From Actinosynnema sp. ALI-1.44 (lineage in GTDB: Bacteria > Actinomycetota > Actinomycetes > Mycobacteriales > Pseudonocardiaceae), in the NCBI RefSeq assembly GCF_001984155.1, contig NZ_MTQO01000024.1, positions 1 to 64,000 on the forward strand: 64,000 nt of DNA, written 5' to 3'. The notes below the pieces were generated by a model. The model was not told where the DNA came from and did no database searches. It saw only the letters and a program-made list of their open reading frames with translations. Every line of letters starts with the position of its first letter. Within the stretch, counting starts at the first letter, position 1. This document shows, piece after piece, positions 34,955 through 43,044 of this stretch. Both the position numbers and the translations under genes were made by a program.

Positions 34955-35815
34955 TCAGTTGTACTCGTTGGCCACCTGACGCAGGAACTTCCGGGTCGCC
35001 TCGAAGCTCAGGGCGGCGCCTGTGAGGCGAGACCACGCCCTGTCGTGAGCAGCCACAGCCGCCTTGTCGTCGAGGTAGCGCAGCTCGCCCTCGTTCTCGG
35101 TGTAGGCAAACTCCAGCGGGCCGGCGACTCCCGGCGACGGGATCCGCAGCAGAACGAAGCGGTTGCCGATCGAGGCGCTCTGCACGCGAGTCTTGAACGG
35201 GAGCAGCTGAAGGCGCACGTTAGGCAGCTTCGACATCTCGATCATGTAGTCGACCTGTTCGCGCATGACCTCCGGCGGTCCGTACTCCCGGCGGACCGAG
35301 GACTCCGAAATGACGAACGCCACCTCGGGCGGGGCGGACTTCTTGTAGATCGCTTGCCGCGCCAGTCGCGCTTGAACGCGAGCGTCCAGGTCCGTGCCAG
35401 CGTGAGCGTGCTTGTAGAGCGCGCGGATGAACGCCTCGCACTGCAGCAGGCCCGGAGGCACCTCGCACTCGACGGTGCGGATGAGATCGCAGTGCTCCTC
35501 CAGGTCCACCATCGTTCGGAACTGCTCGCTGTAGTGGCTGCGGATGCCGGTCCACTTGCCGCGCTGGTGGTTGTTCCGGCGCAGTTCCAGCAGCACGTCC
35601 TTGTGCCACTGTTCAGTCACGCCGAGGCCATCGAGCAACAGGAGCAGGTCGCCAGGGGTGATGCTGGCTTGCCCTGCTTCCAGGGCGGCGATCTTGCTCT
35701 GGCCCTTCTCGATCAGCGCTGCCGCTTCCTCCTGTGACTTGCCTGCGAGCTCGCGCAGGTGCTCGATCTCCTTGCCGAGCAGGAGCTTCTTCGCGGTCGG
35801 CGTGACCTTGGCCAT
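34955..35815 (-). CDS. XRE regulator with DUF5753 domain, 286 aa
   Basis: Residues 10-70 are an XRE helix-turn-helix (AGKSQEEAAALIEKGQSKIA), followed by a long DUF5753-type domain with its typical YSEQFRTMVDLEEHCDLIRT, VPPGLLQCEAFIRALYKHA and LPNVRLQLLPF segments. ATG 35815 is chosen because the HTH starts right after it. It is followed by the DUF397 gene and is divergent from a small membrane-protein gene. A 19/21 inverted repeat lies in the divergent region and is the obvious candidate binding site. Confidence 0.9.
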   Translation of the reverse strand: MAKVTPTAKKLLLGKEIEHLRELAGKSQEEAAALIEKGQSKIAALEAGQASITPGDLLLLLDGLGVTEQWHKDVLLELRRNNHQRGKWTGIRSHYSEQFRTMVDLEEHCDLIRTVECEVPPGLLQCEAFIRALYKHAHAGTDLDARVQARLARQAIYKKSAPPEVAFVISESSVRREYGPPEVMREQVDYMIEMSKLPNVRLQLLPFKTRVQSASIGNRFVLLRIPSPGVAGPLEFAYTENEGELRYLDDKAAVAAHDRAWSRLTGAALSFEATRKFLRQVANEYN

Positions 35816-35903
35816 GCGGTGCCCTTCCCGAGCGGACGGTGAGCTCGTTCCATCCTCGCTGGTCACACAGCGTACTCAAGCGGAACCACCCATTCGGGTG
35901 CAT

Positions 35904-35962
35904 ATCTAAATTCCGATTATCGGAGTAGCGTCGGGAGTCAGTCCGATAATCTGACTTTAGAT
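35904..35962. promoter_or_regulatory. Imperfect 21-bp inverted repeat, candidate operator
   Basis: Arms 35904-35924 and 35942-35962 match at 19 of 21 positions when one is reversed, with a 17-base spacer. Each arm contains ATCTAAA and GATTATCGGA, markedly AT-rich for this genome. The element lies between the divergent XRE/DUF5753 gene (start 35815) and the gene at 36013, so it could control both. Confidence 0.7.
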
Positions 35963-36012
35963 GACTGGACACGGTACACCGTCCATCGACCGCCACGAAG
36001 GAAGGGGGCCGC

Positions 36013-36396
36013 ATGCCGCAGTGGCTGATCTACGTGCTCGTAGCGGCGCTAACCCTCGTGGTGGTCCTCGCTGGTCTGGGCTGGCTGGCGTGGGCCACTT
36101 GCAAGTGGCTCGACAGCCGGCGTGACCGGCGGTGTCAAGCCGCACGCGCCACGGTGTTGGCGCGTATCGCGGCCGGGCACATCAACGAGCCCCTCGGCGG
36201 GGAGGCTGCTTCCCCCGACAGCGGCCTCCCCGCCGAGGTTCCACAGCGCCGACGAGCGCCCCGGCGGTCGTCCACACCTGTTCGTCGGCCTTCAACCGAT
36301 GTGCCAACTGGACGTCACGCCCGCGTTGTCCACTCCGCGAATGGAGGTGCTCCTGTTCGATCACGACGGACTGCATCTGTCAGTCCCGGTTCCTGA
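36013..36396 (+). CDS. Small single-span membrane protein, about 127 aa
   Basis: AAGGAAGGGGG lies a few bases before ATG 36013. Residues 4-28 are a membrane helix (LIYVLVAALTLVVVLAGLGW), followed by a basic cytoplasmic tail. The first 70 residues look like a real protein. The rest is Arg/Pro/Ser-rich and could reflect an undetected frameshift. Family is unknown. It is divergent from the XRE/DUF5753 operon across a likely operator. Confidence 0.5.
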   Translation: MPQWLIYVLVAALTLVVVLAGLGWLAWATCKWLDSRRDRRCQAARATVLARIAAGHINEPLGGEAASPDSGLPAEVPQRRRAPRRSSTPVRRPSTDVPTGRHARVVHSANGGAPVRSRRTASVSPGS

Positions 36397-36571
36397 ACCT
36401 CAGATCGAGTGTTCCGCACCCCACATGCATCAACCGGCCGCAGTCTGATCCTCGGGCTTCTACCGATCGGGCCCCGGAAATCCTGTCGCGCGGCCGTAAA
36501 GAGGCCATCGCGGCCTTGCGTGCGTGGTATGCGCTGACACTCCAACGTGTCCACAAAGGAGAGGATCAGCA

Positions 36572-37039
36572 GTGGCTGTCGCTACGCTTGACGATCTCGA
36601 TCAGCTCGCTGGTTGCGATCCCGAATTTGGTCCCACGGCACAGCGTTGCGGCCAGTATTACAACGATCACGACTTCCCCGTCGCCCTCGACTTCCCGTCT
36701 CGGTGCATCTTCCTCAAGGTCGGCGGCCTCGTTGGTGCTATCACAACGCCCACGCCGATCGGGACAGATGTGTTGTGGCGTCTGGACACCGCGATATCCG
36801 GAGGCCCAGTGGTCATCGACTCCGGCAGGAAGCGATGGATCTTCCTTACCGGCTCCCCGCGTTCGATCAACGATGACACGGCGGTCGACTTACTCCGCCT
36901 TGGTGCGACTGTCCACAAAGGTGGCGAACGGTTGGCGCTCCCCACGCCCGAGGAAGAACAGCTCGGGCTACGGCAGTGGCAGCGACCACTGGATCGCCGG
37001 TCGAGATCTGCCTCGGCAGTCGCTCGTCAATGCCATTGA
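36572..37039 (+). CDS. Conserved-looking hypothetical protein, 155 aa
   Basis: GTG 36572 has AAAGGAGAGG seven bases upstream. The core (GPVVIDSGRKRWIFLTG, DDTAVDLLRLGATV, LALPTPEEE) resembles small actinomycete proteins usually found beside HTH regulators, for which no function is established. There is no signal peptide or membrane span. The C-terminal 25 residues are Arg/Ser-rich and end near the point where the integrase frame opens, so the 3' end may be altered. Confidence 0.55.
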   Translation: MAVATLDDLDQLAGCDPEFGPTAQRCGQYYNDHDFPVALDFPSRCIFLKVGGLVGAITTPTPIGTDVLWRLDTAISGGPVVIDSGRKRWIFLTGSPRSINDDTAVDLLRLGATVHKGGERLALPTPEEEQLGLRQWQRPLDRRSRSASAVARQCH

Positions 37040-37176
37040 TCAGGATCGCAGGCTCCGAAGCCCGGTGATCTGAAGCCCACGCACCTGGCAGGCCGAAGCC
37101 GTCTCGAATCTCCACTCTCCTGAACGCCGCCGTCCGCGCACGGCTCATCCCCGCCTCCCCCTGCAGCGGAGTCCGA

Positions 37177-38049
37177 GTGACATCAGGCGAGTACGAGCCC
37201 GAGCGACTGGTCGCCTCACCCGTACAAGGCCTGCGGGCAGCCATGCGCCTGTACGAATCCGGCCTCGGCATCAGTGGATTCACTCTGTGCCTCACGGATT
37301 TGTACACCGGGGCACGCTGGGGCGAGTTGGCCGGCCAGCAGCGGCATGAGTACGACGAGATGAGCAGGTCCCTGGGCATACTCGCCCCGTTCAAGGAAGT
37401 AGGTGGTGCCCTGAAGAAACATGGCCTGGTAGTCACACCAGCCGAAGAGCCCTCTCCAGCGCCCACACGCCGTCGCGGCGCTGCGGCACGCAAAGGCCGA
37501 ACCAAGACGCCAGCCGGCACCCGCTGGGTACAACTCCCACCCAGCATCGCCACCTTCTACGAACTGCTGATGGACAGTCACCGCCATCCGTTCGTGTTCA
37601 CCACACTGGAAGGCATGCCATGGCGGCGATCCAACTTCCGCCAACGCTACTGGCGACCAGCCTGGGACGGAGCCAACACCGACAACCCTGAAGCAAACGA
37701 CCATGTTCCCGCGATCCTGCCCTGGTTCACCTTCCACGAAGGACGTCACACTCACGCCACCTGGCTCACCGAGGACGGTGTGCCGGAGGTGGCCCGACGT
37801 GCCCGGTTGGGGCAGAAGATGAAGGGCATTGCCCGGATCTACGACCACGTCACCGAGCCCATGAAACGTCAGATCATCGACGTCCTTGAGCAGAGGTGGA
37901 ACGCGAGCCTGCTCGCCCTGACGGCTACGGAGCGTGCTCGTTTGACTGAGTGGTTTCCACACCTGGGGCCGGTCGTCACCAGGCTCATGATCAGGAGCCA
38001 GGACGGTCAGGAGAACTTGATCTCCAATTTCGCTCCATTTGATCACTGA
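37177..38049 (+). CDS. Phage-type tyrosine integrase, 5'-truncated
   Basis: The catalytic domain is complete: LYTGARWGEL (first Arg), WFTFHEGRHTHATWL (His-x-x-Arg with second His), and ARIYDHV with the nucleophile Tyr near residue 218. Some 36 more integrase-like codons are open upstream to 37069 (STLLNAAVRARLIPASPC) without a start, so the N-terminal arm-binding region of roughly 100 residues is missing and the GTG at 37177 may not be a true start. It ends 51 bases before the 3' half of a tRNA-Val gene, the usual integrase-next-to-att arrangement. Activity is doubtful. Confidence 0.78.
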   Translation: MTSGEYEPERLVASPVQGLRAAMRLYESGLGISGFTLCLTDLYTGARWGELAGQQRHEYDEMSRSLGILAPFKEVGGALKKHGLVVTPAEEPSPAPTRRRGAAARKGRTKTPAGTRWVQLPPSIATFYELLMDSHRHPFVFTTLEGMPWRRSNFRQRYWRPAWDGANTDNPEANDHVPAILPWFTFHEGRHTHATWLTEDGVPEVARRARLGQKMKGIARIYDHVTEPMKRQIIDVLEQRWNASLLALTATERARLTEWFPHLGPVVTRLMIRSQDGQENLISNFAPFDH

Positions 38050-38100
38050 AGCCCTGCCCCTCACGAGGAGGAACAGGGCTTCTGACCAGCAACTTCTTAC

Positions 38101-38145
38101 TGGTGGGCGATACTGGGATTGAACCAGTGACCCCTACCGTGTCAA
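38101..38145 (-). other. Attachment-site scar: 3' half of tRNA-Val(GAC)
   Basis: Read on the minus strand, the bases run from the anticodon loop (T32-T33-G-A-C) through stem GGTAG, T-arm ACTGG-TTCAATC-CCAGT, acceptor ATCGCCC and ACCA. The 5' half is absent, since the sequence before the anticodon loop no longer pairs. Integrases of actinomycete elements recombine at exactly this part of tRNA genes, so this is taken as one att copy. The intact tRNA copy is not in the window. Confidence 0.75.
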
Positions 38146-38362
38146 CGTACGACATCATCAGGCTTGACCTGCGGAAACACGACTTCTGCACGTCATGACA
38201 GGTCCGTTGACATTCGTTGAGTGCAGATGAGACCGGTCCAACGCGCCGGGTTGCTCCCAACCTGCTCCCACGCAGCGCTCCCAACGGGGGCAGGCAGAGA
38301 GAGCCTCGTTGTTGACGGACATGACGTCTGGTCGGATGCACGATGCGTTGCGACCCCTTAAC

Positions 38363-38783
38363 TCAAATCAACGCTTCACCGTCCGCCGACACGATCATCT
38401 CTGCGGAATCCTTCATGAGTACCGACGTGTCATTTGACCTGGATGGACGTGGTTTTCGGCACGCACAGATGCGCGCGGCCAGGACGGGGCCGACCCTGGG
38501 TAGTTGCAGCAGTGACGGTTCAGCGTGTGCGAGCGCGTCGGAGATGTGCTTCTTCGTGGCGGTGATTTTCTTGGTGGCGGATCTCAGCGACGAGGTCGAC
38601 CGCGAGAGTTCGTCGGGTAACTCGCACTCCACGCGCTCGGCGAATACGCCCCAGCAGGGCGGCGGCCTGGTCGGCGGTCAGCGCCCGCGGGGCCCTGCCC
38701 TCGACCAGGTGAGGTAGCAGCACGTGGAGTCGGTTGACGACTTGGGTGCGTCGTGCGACGAGCTCCTCTCGGTGTTCGCGGCC
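38363..38783 (-). pseudogene. IS110-family transposase remnant
   Basis: Two frames together read as the middle of an IS110-type transposase: REHREELVARRTQVVNRLHV, ALTADQAAALLGRIRR and LAVDLVAEI in one frame, then after a 1-base shift near 38575 SATKKITATKKHISDA and LLQLPRVGPVLAARI in another. The N-terminal DEDD catalytic region and the C terminus are missing, so the element is dead. Confidence 0.7.
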
Positions 38784-39298
38784 GCCTGACAACCCGCCAG
38801 GTCGGCCACCGTCACCGCGGACATGGGCCTGTGGTCGCCGCTGCTTTGCAGCGACGGGCGAAGAAGGAGAAAGGGGCCCGGGGCCCTGATGGAGCGCGGC
38901 ACGGTGAACCTCAGCTGCAGTCCGAGGTGATCGCCGCTGGCCCACCCGGCACACGGGATTGAACCGAACGGGTTGCCATTCACGATACGACGCCGGGCCA
39001 CGGAATCACCAGGCCCTCGGGTACCGCCATCGACGATGCTCCGACCAGCCCTGCCACCGTTGTAGTCCACTGACTGCCTCGACGCAACGCGGCGCGACCG
39101 GACACACCTGAGCTGCGACGCAGCCTTCACCGTCGTCTCGACGGTGTCCGTATCAGTGCCCGGTTGGGGGACAGCACATCCGCTACGCACGGTGTAATCT
39201 CAACCCCGGCTCTCACCGGAGAGTGACAATATCCGGTACCGCTCCTGACCCCGGCGGCGAGTTCATCCCTCGGCGTCAGCGATCTCAGGAGCATCGCC
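38784..39298. other. Gene-poor stretch
   Basis: No supportable gene. It holds a short perfect hairpin (ACCGTCG-TCT-CGACGGT, 39129-39145) and a tRNA-like T-arm sequence near 38950 that does not fold into a complete tRNA. A good AGGAG site for the next gene lies at its right end. Confidence 0.5.
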
Positions 39299-40273
39299 AT
39301 GGTCACCCCGATTGTCGTTCCCGACGCGTCGCAGCCGGTCCACGTCAGCGCCCCGGACACCGCCGAACTGATCGAGCGGCAGACGAAGTTCCTGCGCGAG
39401 ATGGACCACCGATCAGGCGGAGGATCCTGCCTGGACGGCGCGCTGACCCTGATCCACCGGATACGGCACCTTCCCGGCTCACCCCACGACATCGAACACC
39501 GGCGCCGCGACGTCGCGGTCGCGGACCTACACAACTTGGTGGGGTGGGCGTCGTTCGACATCGGCCTGACCCATCAGGCGCACCGGTATTTCAGTCAGGC
39601 GCTGGCGTTGGCTGGGCGTGGCGGCGACGCCCGGTTGATCGCGGACATCTTCCACCGGCTTGGCCGGATGCGGTTGCACGAGGACAGCCCAGTCGAGGCG
39701 CTCGACTACCTCCAGTTCGGCCTGCTCGCCGCCGACGCGCCCGGTGGCGAGATCACGACCAGCATCCTGTTGATGAACCAGGCGTGGGCCTACGCCATGA
39801 CGGGAACCGCGGCACTGGCCTGTCAACTGGTCGACCGCGGCCATGACCTGTTCACGGCCGCCGCGGCCAGTGACCGGCCCGGCTGGTCGAGCTTCGTCAC
39901 CGAAACGGACATGCTCGCCATGACCGGTACCGTCTACAGTGAACTCGCTCATCGGGTGGATCCGTCGTACGCGCGGACCGCGATCCCGCATCTGACCCAA
40001 GCCATCGACGGTTACGGCGACCCCATGGCCCGCAGCCGAACCTTCACCCTGATCCTGCTGGCAATGAGCCACCTGGTCGACGGCGAGGTCGATGAGGGGG
40101 TGGAGATGGGTTCCCACGCACTCGCCTGTGCCGAGAACCTCGCCTCGGTCCGGGTCCATGAGCGCATGCTTCGGCTCAAAGCGGACGCCGAACGCCACGA
40201 CACCCACACCGGGGCCCGGAAACTAGCCACACGAATCGCTGCCCTCACCATCCCCCCAGGACACACGCGATAA
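39299..40273 (+). CDS. TPR-type protein resembling the C-terminal part of HTH-TPR regulators, 324 aa
   Basis: The sequence starts at a point that in the usual 400-plus-residue family lies after the HTH (VHVSAPDTAELIERQTKFLR, MDHRSGGGSCLDGALTLIHR), and continues with tetratricopeptide-like helices (LADLHNLVGWAS-type pattern; YFSQALALAGRGGDARLIAD). No DNA-binding domain precedes it. ATG 39299 with AGGAG seven bases upstream suggests it can be translated as it stands. It is either a truncated regulator or a regulator-derived sensing protein. Confidence 0.7.
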   Translation: MVTPIVVPDASQPVHVSAPDTAELIERQTKFLREMDHRSGGGSCLDGALTLIHRIRHLPGSPHDIEHRRRDVAVADLHNLVGWASFDIGLTHQAHRYFSQALALAGRGGDARLIADIFHRLGRMRLHEDSPVEALDYLQFGLLAADAPGGEITTSILLMNQAWAYAMTGTAALACQLVDRGHDLFTAAAASDRPGWSSFVTETDMLAMTGTVYSELAHRVDPSYARTAIPHLTQAIDGYGDPMARSRTFTLILLAMSHLVDGEVDEGVEMGSHALACAENLASVRVHERMLRLKADAERHDTHTGARKLATRIAALTIPPGHTR

Positions 40274-40366
40274 ACGGCGCATCCGCGGACCCGATCCAGC
40301 CATGTAACGCGGCTGCAGGTCGCGGGGCGCTGCGCAATGCCCCATGTTGACCACCCTGATCCTCGC

Positions 40367-41827
40367 CTAAGCGGCACCGATGTCTTCTCGGGCTGCGGTC
40401 ATGCCGTGGTTCTTCCGGCTGGTCGGATCGTCGCTGCGGCGGCGGCCGGGCGTCTGGCAGCCGTCGAGCCCTCGGAGGTGCTCGATGAACGCGTCGATCA
40501 CACAGACAGCGGCGGCGCGTGCCCCTGTGACCAGTACATCGTCAAACGCCTCGACGATGAGTTCGGCGTCTGCCGCTCCTGTCGAGAAGACCGTGTTGAT
40601 CTCTCGCTTGACCGCCGTGAGGTAGGCGCTGGCTGCCTTCTCAGGGGAGTATTCGATCAAGACTGGGGGAAGTTTGAGGATCAGGCGCCCGGGGTTGACG
40701 AGGGTGATGGTGTGGGCGAGCCCTCGCCCCAGGCCTGTGCCCGCTCTGGTGAAAACGCGGTACTCGCGGGTGTGATTGCCCTCCGCATCCACGGAGGGAG
40801 TCGCTGCGGCGGCTTGCAGGTCCGTGACCCCGAGTTCTCCGCGGATGCGGGAAGGCGTGGCGAGGACCTCGACATGCCCGAACTGCGTGCACCAGCACGC
40901 ATCCGAGAAACCTGGCACGTCACGGTCGGTGGCTGCCGACGCGTGCTCGGCCACCTCATCCTGCCGCTCCACGGGGAGATGGCCGATCTCCATCGCGGCG
41001 CCGTGTCCCCCTCGGCGGACACGGCCGTCCATGACCAGCCCACCGCCGACGCCCTCGTCGTAGACCGCGACGACGACCATGTCGAGGCTCCCGTAGTTGC
41101 GCTGGCGAGTGGCCATGACCGCGAGAGCGTTGACATCGTTCTCCACGACGACCGGCTTTTGCAGCAGCGACTCCAACATGTGGGCGAGTGGCGCGGTGCC
41201 GGACTGCCTGCTGTAGTCGGACAGGACAACCTGACCTTCGAAGACGTGCCCACCGACCTCCACTCCCGCACCCAGCAGCTCACTGGCCGCCCGTCCCTCG
41301 CGAACGCGCGTGTTGTCGTCGTCCGCTTTGATCGAGTCGATCTCGTCCTTCGCGATCCGCGCGATCTGCGGCCAGACGTCGTCGGTCGGCGAACTTGGGC
41401 TCGGCAGTGGCACAGGCTCACGCTTCCGCAGAACCGTTCCGTCAAGAGCGGTCAAAACCGTGGCCACGGCGACCGGCCTGGTGTTGTGGTGCGTGACCTT
41501 CACACCGGCCACAGTCCAACCGCTGCTGAGCCGGAGGGGAAGCACTGGTCGTCCGGTCGCCCGCTGCAGAGATGAGGTGCCGATCTCCAGGAGGTTTCTC
41601 TCGATCAGCACTTTCACGGCTTTGCTGACCGTTCCCGGAGTGAGCGTCATCCGGTCCACCGGCCGTCGTTCCTCCGGGTCGGCGATCTCCGCGCGGGAGA
41701 TCTCCTCGGGCGCCTTGAACACCACCCGGGCCAGCACCTCGCCGAGGACCTCACGTCCGATAGCCGGCCGGCCGTCCGCATCATCGCTCTCGAGAGCGGC
41801 CAGCAGCCTGTCGAACTGTTGGTGCAT
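40367..41827 (-). CDS. ROK-family protein (sugar-responsive repressor type), about 486 aa
   Basis: The N-terminal 100 residues look like a winged helix (ISRAEIA...TPGTVSKAVKVLIERNLLEI). The rest is a ROK kinase-like domain: VVVENDVNALAVMATRQRNY, then VYDEGVGGGLVMDGRVRRGG and GHGAAMEIGHLPV. The usual ROK zinc motif (CxCGxxGCxE) is degenerate here (CWCTQFGHVE), so metal binding may be lost. ATG 41827 has GGAG six bases upstream; a GTG at 41869 is an alternative. No sugar transporter or glycosidase, the usual targets, is adjacent. An AT-rich palindromic region lies upstream. Confidence 0.82.
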   Translation of the reverse strand: MHQQFDRLLAALESDDADGRPAIGREVLGEVLARVVFKAPEEISRAEIADPEERRPVDRMTLTPGTVSKAVKVLIERNLLEIGTSSLQRATGRPVLPLRLSSGWTVAGVKVTHHNTRPVAVATVLTALDGTVLRKREPVPLPSPSSPTDDVWPQIARIAKDEIDSIKADDDNTRVREGRAASELLGAGVEVGGHVFEGQVVLSDYSRQSGTAPLAHMLESLLQKPVVVENDVNALAVMATRQRNYGSLDMVVVAVYDEGVGGGLVMDGRVRRGGHGAAMEIGHLPVERQDEVAEHASAATDRDVPGFSDACWCTQFGHVEVLATPSRIRGELGVTDLQAAAATPSVDAEGNHTREYRVFTRAGTGLGRGLAHTITLVNPGRLILKLPPVLIEYSPEKAASAYLTAVKREINTVFSTGAADAELIVEAFDDVLVTGARAAAVCVIDAFIEHLRGLDGCQTPGRRRSDDPTSRKNHGMTAAREDIGAA

Positions 41828-41907
41828 GACCCACTCCAGTCGCTCGTCGACGCGTGCCGCGCTGCTCACACCTTACTAGCCCACTGAACTTCATGGTGGA
41901 TATGAAC

Positions 41908-41973
41908 CTAAAGTTCCAAAAAACTTTTAGTAGTTGTGAAAACGAGATGTTCCTACAGAAACTTACCTGTAGG
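41908..41973. promoter_or_regulatory. AT-rich palindromes upstream of the ROK gene
   Basis: A near-palindrome CTAAAGTT...AACTTTTAG (41908-41930) is followed by a 7-bp hairpin CCTACAG/CTGTAGG (41952-41973). The local base composition is strikingly AT-rich compared with the flanks. ROK repressors bind AT-rich operators of this kind, so this is a candidate operator and leader region. Confidence 0.5.
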
Positions 41974-42065
41974 TTGAAGTCAGAGCCACCGGACCTCCAC
42001 CACCAGGGACCGAGGAGCCGACACCGGACAGCTCGACACGAACCAACACCGAAAGGGGCGCCACG

Positions 42066-42146
42066 ATGAGTACCAACTTGACGCGAGTTCTCGCCGAAGA
42101 GATCGGAAACCTCCTCCACATCACCCCAGAACGAGTGAACAGGTGA
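42066..42146 (+). CDS. 26-codon open frame, possible truncated gene
   Basis: ATG 42066 has AAAGGGGC upstream and the peptide ends at 42146 (LAEEIGNLLHITPERVNR near its end). The pattern resembles the first helix of a carrier protein, but it is too short to call. It may be what remains of the gene once divergent from the ROK regulator, or a leader peptide. The following 250 bases hold nothing else. Confidence 0.25.
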   Translation: MSTNLTRVLAEEIGNLLHITPERVNR

Positions 42147-42393
42147 ATCGCTCGTGTGAGCGCGAGGACACACGTGCCAGGCCTGCGAGGCCAGGTTGCG
42201 CGAAAAGCGCCTGAACCCGTGGAAAATGGGACAGACGCTTGCCGCGCTCATCATCCGGATCAGCCTGTGGATCTGGCTGAACAACTAGGTCCCGTGCCGC
42301 CCTCAGCGACATCGCCCGCTGATCGGACCACCCTGCGCGTCGCACTGGCGTTCCTCGATCGGCCTTGACCCAACCAGCACAACCGCCCGATGC

Positions 42394-42442
42394 AGACCTC
42401 TCTGAGGCTTTCCACGCTGCAAGGCGAGCCGCAGAGAGGTCT
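42394..42442 (-). terminator. Hairpin terminator after the sigma-factor remnant
   Basis: Perfect 11-bp arms AGACCTCTCTG (42394-42404) and CAGAGAGGTCT (42432-42442) lie immediately after the stop of the leftward frame at 42451, with a 27-base GC-rich loop. Confidence 0.65.
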
Positions 42443-42450
42443 TCGGCGCA

Positions 42451-42756
42451 TCAGGTGAGTTCTCCCAGGCGGCGCCGCAGGTAAACGCGCTCCGCCTCGT
42501 TCGAGGTTTGGGCGAGCGCTGCCCGGTACGCGTCGACGGCAGACCCTACCCGGCCCGCTCGGCGCAGCAGATCGGCGCGCGCCGCGTGCACCAGGTGATC
42601 ACACCCGCCGTCACGGTCGAGGTCGTCCAGCAATGTCAGCCCGGCGTCCGGCCCCGACGCCATCGCCACCGCGACAGCCCGGTTCAACGCGACCGTCGGC
42701 GACGGGACCTGAGCCAGATCCACGGCGAACTTCTCGTCCTCGGCGTCACACCACAT
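42451..42756 (-). pseudogene. C-terminal remnant of an ECF sigma factor (DUF6596 type)
   Basis: The frame carries the TPR-like C-terminal extension of actinomycete ECF sigma factors of the SigJ/RpoE-DUF6596 type: VPSPTVALNRAVAVAMASGP, then ARADLLRRAGRVGSAVDAYR and AERVYLRRRLGEL. All DNA- and core-binding parts are missing. The first 15 codons (before VPSP) are not from the family, so the junction is near 42710. Confidence 0.72.
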
Positions 42757-42761
42757 CCCAC

Positions 42762-42872
42762 CGCGCGGCCGGGGTCACCCAAGCCGCACGCAACCTCGTC
42801 ATGGACATCGAGGACGGGAGCCGAGCGCGGTTCCTGATCCGCGACAGAAACGGGAAGTACCACGCGGTGGTT
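42762..42872 (+). pseudogene. rve-type transposase fragment
   Basis: A 37-codon piece of an integrase-core transposase is recognisable: VTQAARNLVMDIEDGSRARF then LIRDRNGKYHA, matching the strand and loop region around the second catalytic Asp of IS3/IS481-type enzymes. Both sides are cut off by other gene remnants. Confidence 0.6.
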
Positions 42873-43044
42873 CGCCACGATCCGCAGGGCGACGCCCCTG
42901 CTCCCGGCAGTTGCGGTCGGCCACGATGAGCGACGTCAGCCCTGCGGCACCGAATAACGTCACGGCCCTGAGATCGACCACCAACATCTTGGCCGTCGGC
43001 TGCGGCCACCTCGGTGTAGCTTTCAGTAGTCGTGGCTGAATCAC
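42799..43044 (-). pseudogene. STAS-domain (anti-sigma-antagonist-like) remnant
   Basis: The frame contains the core of a STAS domain: KMLVVDLRAVTLFGAAGLTS, then LIVADRNCREQG. The position normally held by the phosphorylatable Ser appears as G-A-A-G. GTG 43044 overlaps the stop of the AfsR-like gene (GTGA). After about 42873 the sequence runs into a transposase fragment, so the 3' part is lost. Confidence 0.55.

Noticed and set aside
38940-38985. tRNA-like sequence with GGTTCAATCCC on the minus strand
   Set aside because: The T-stem has mismatches and no matching acceptor or anticodon stem is found; not enough for a tRNA gene.
40337-41575. Rightward 412-aa open frame
   Set aside because: Antisense to the ROK gene and without recognisable motifs.
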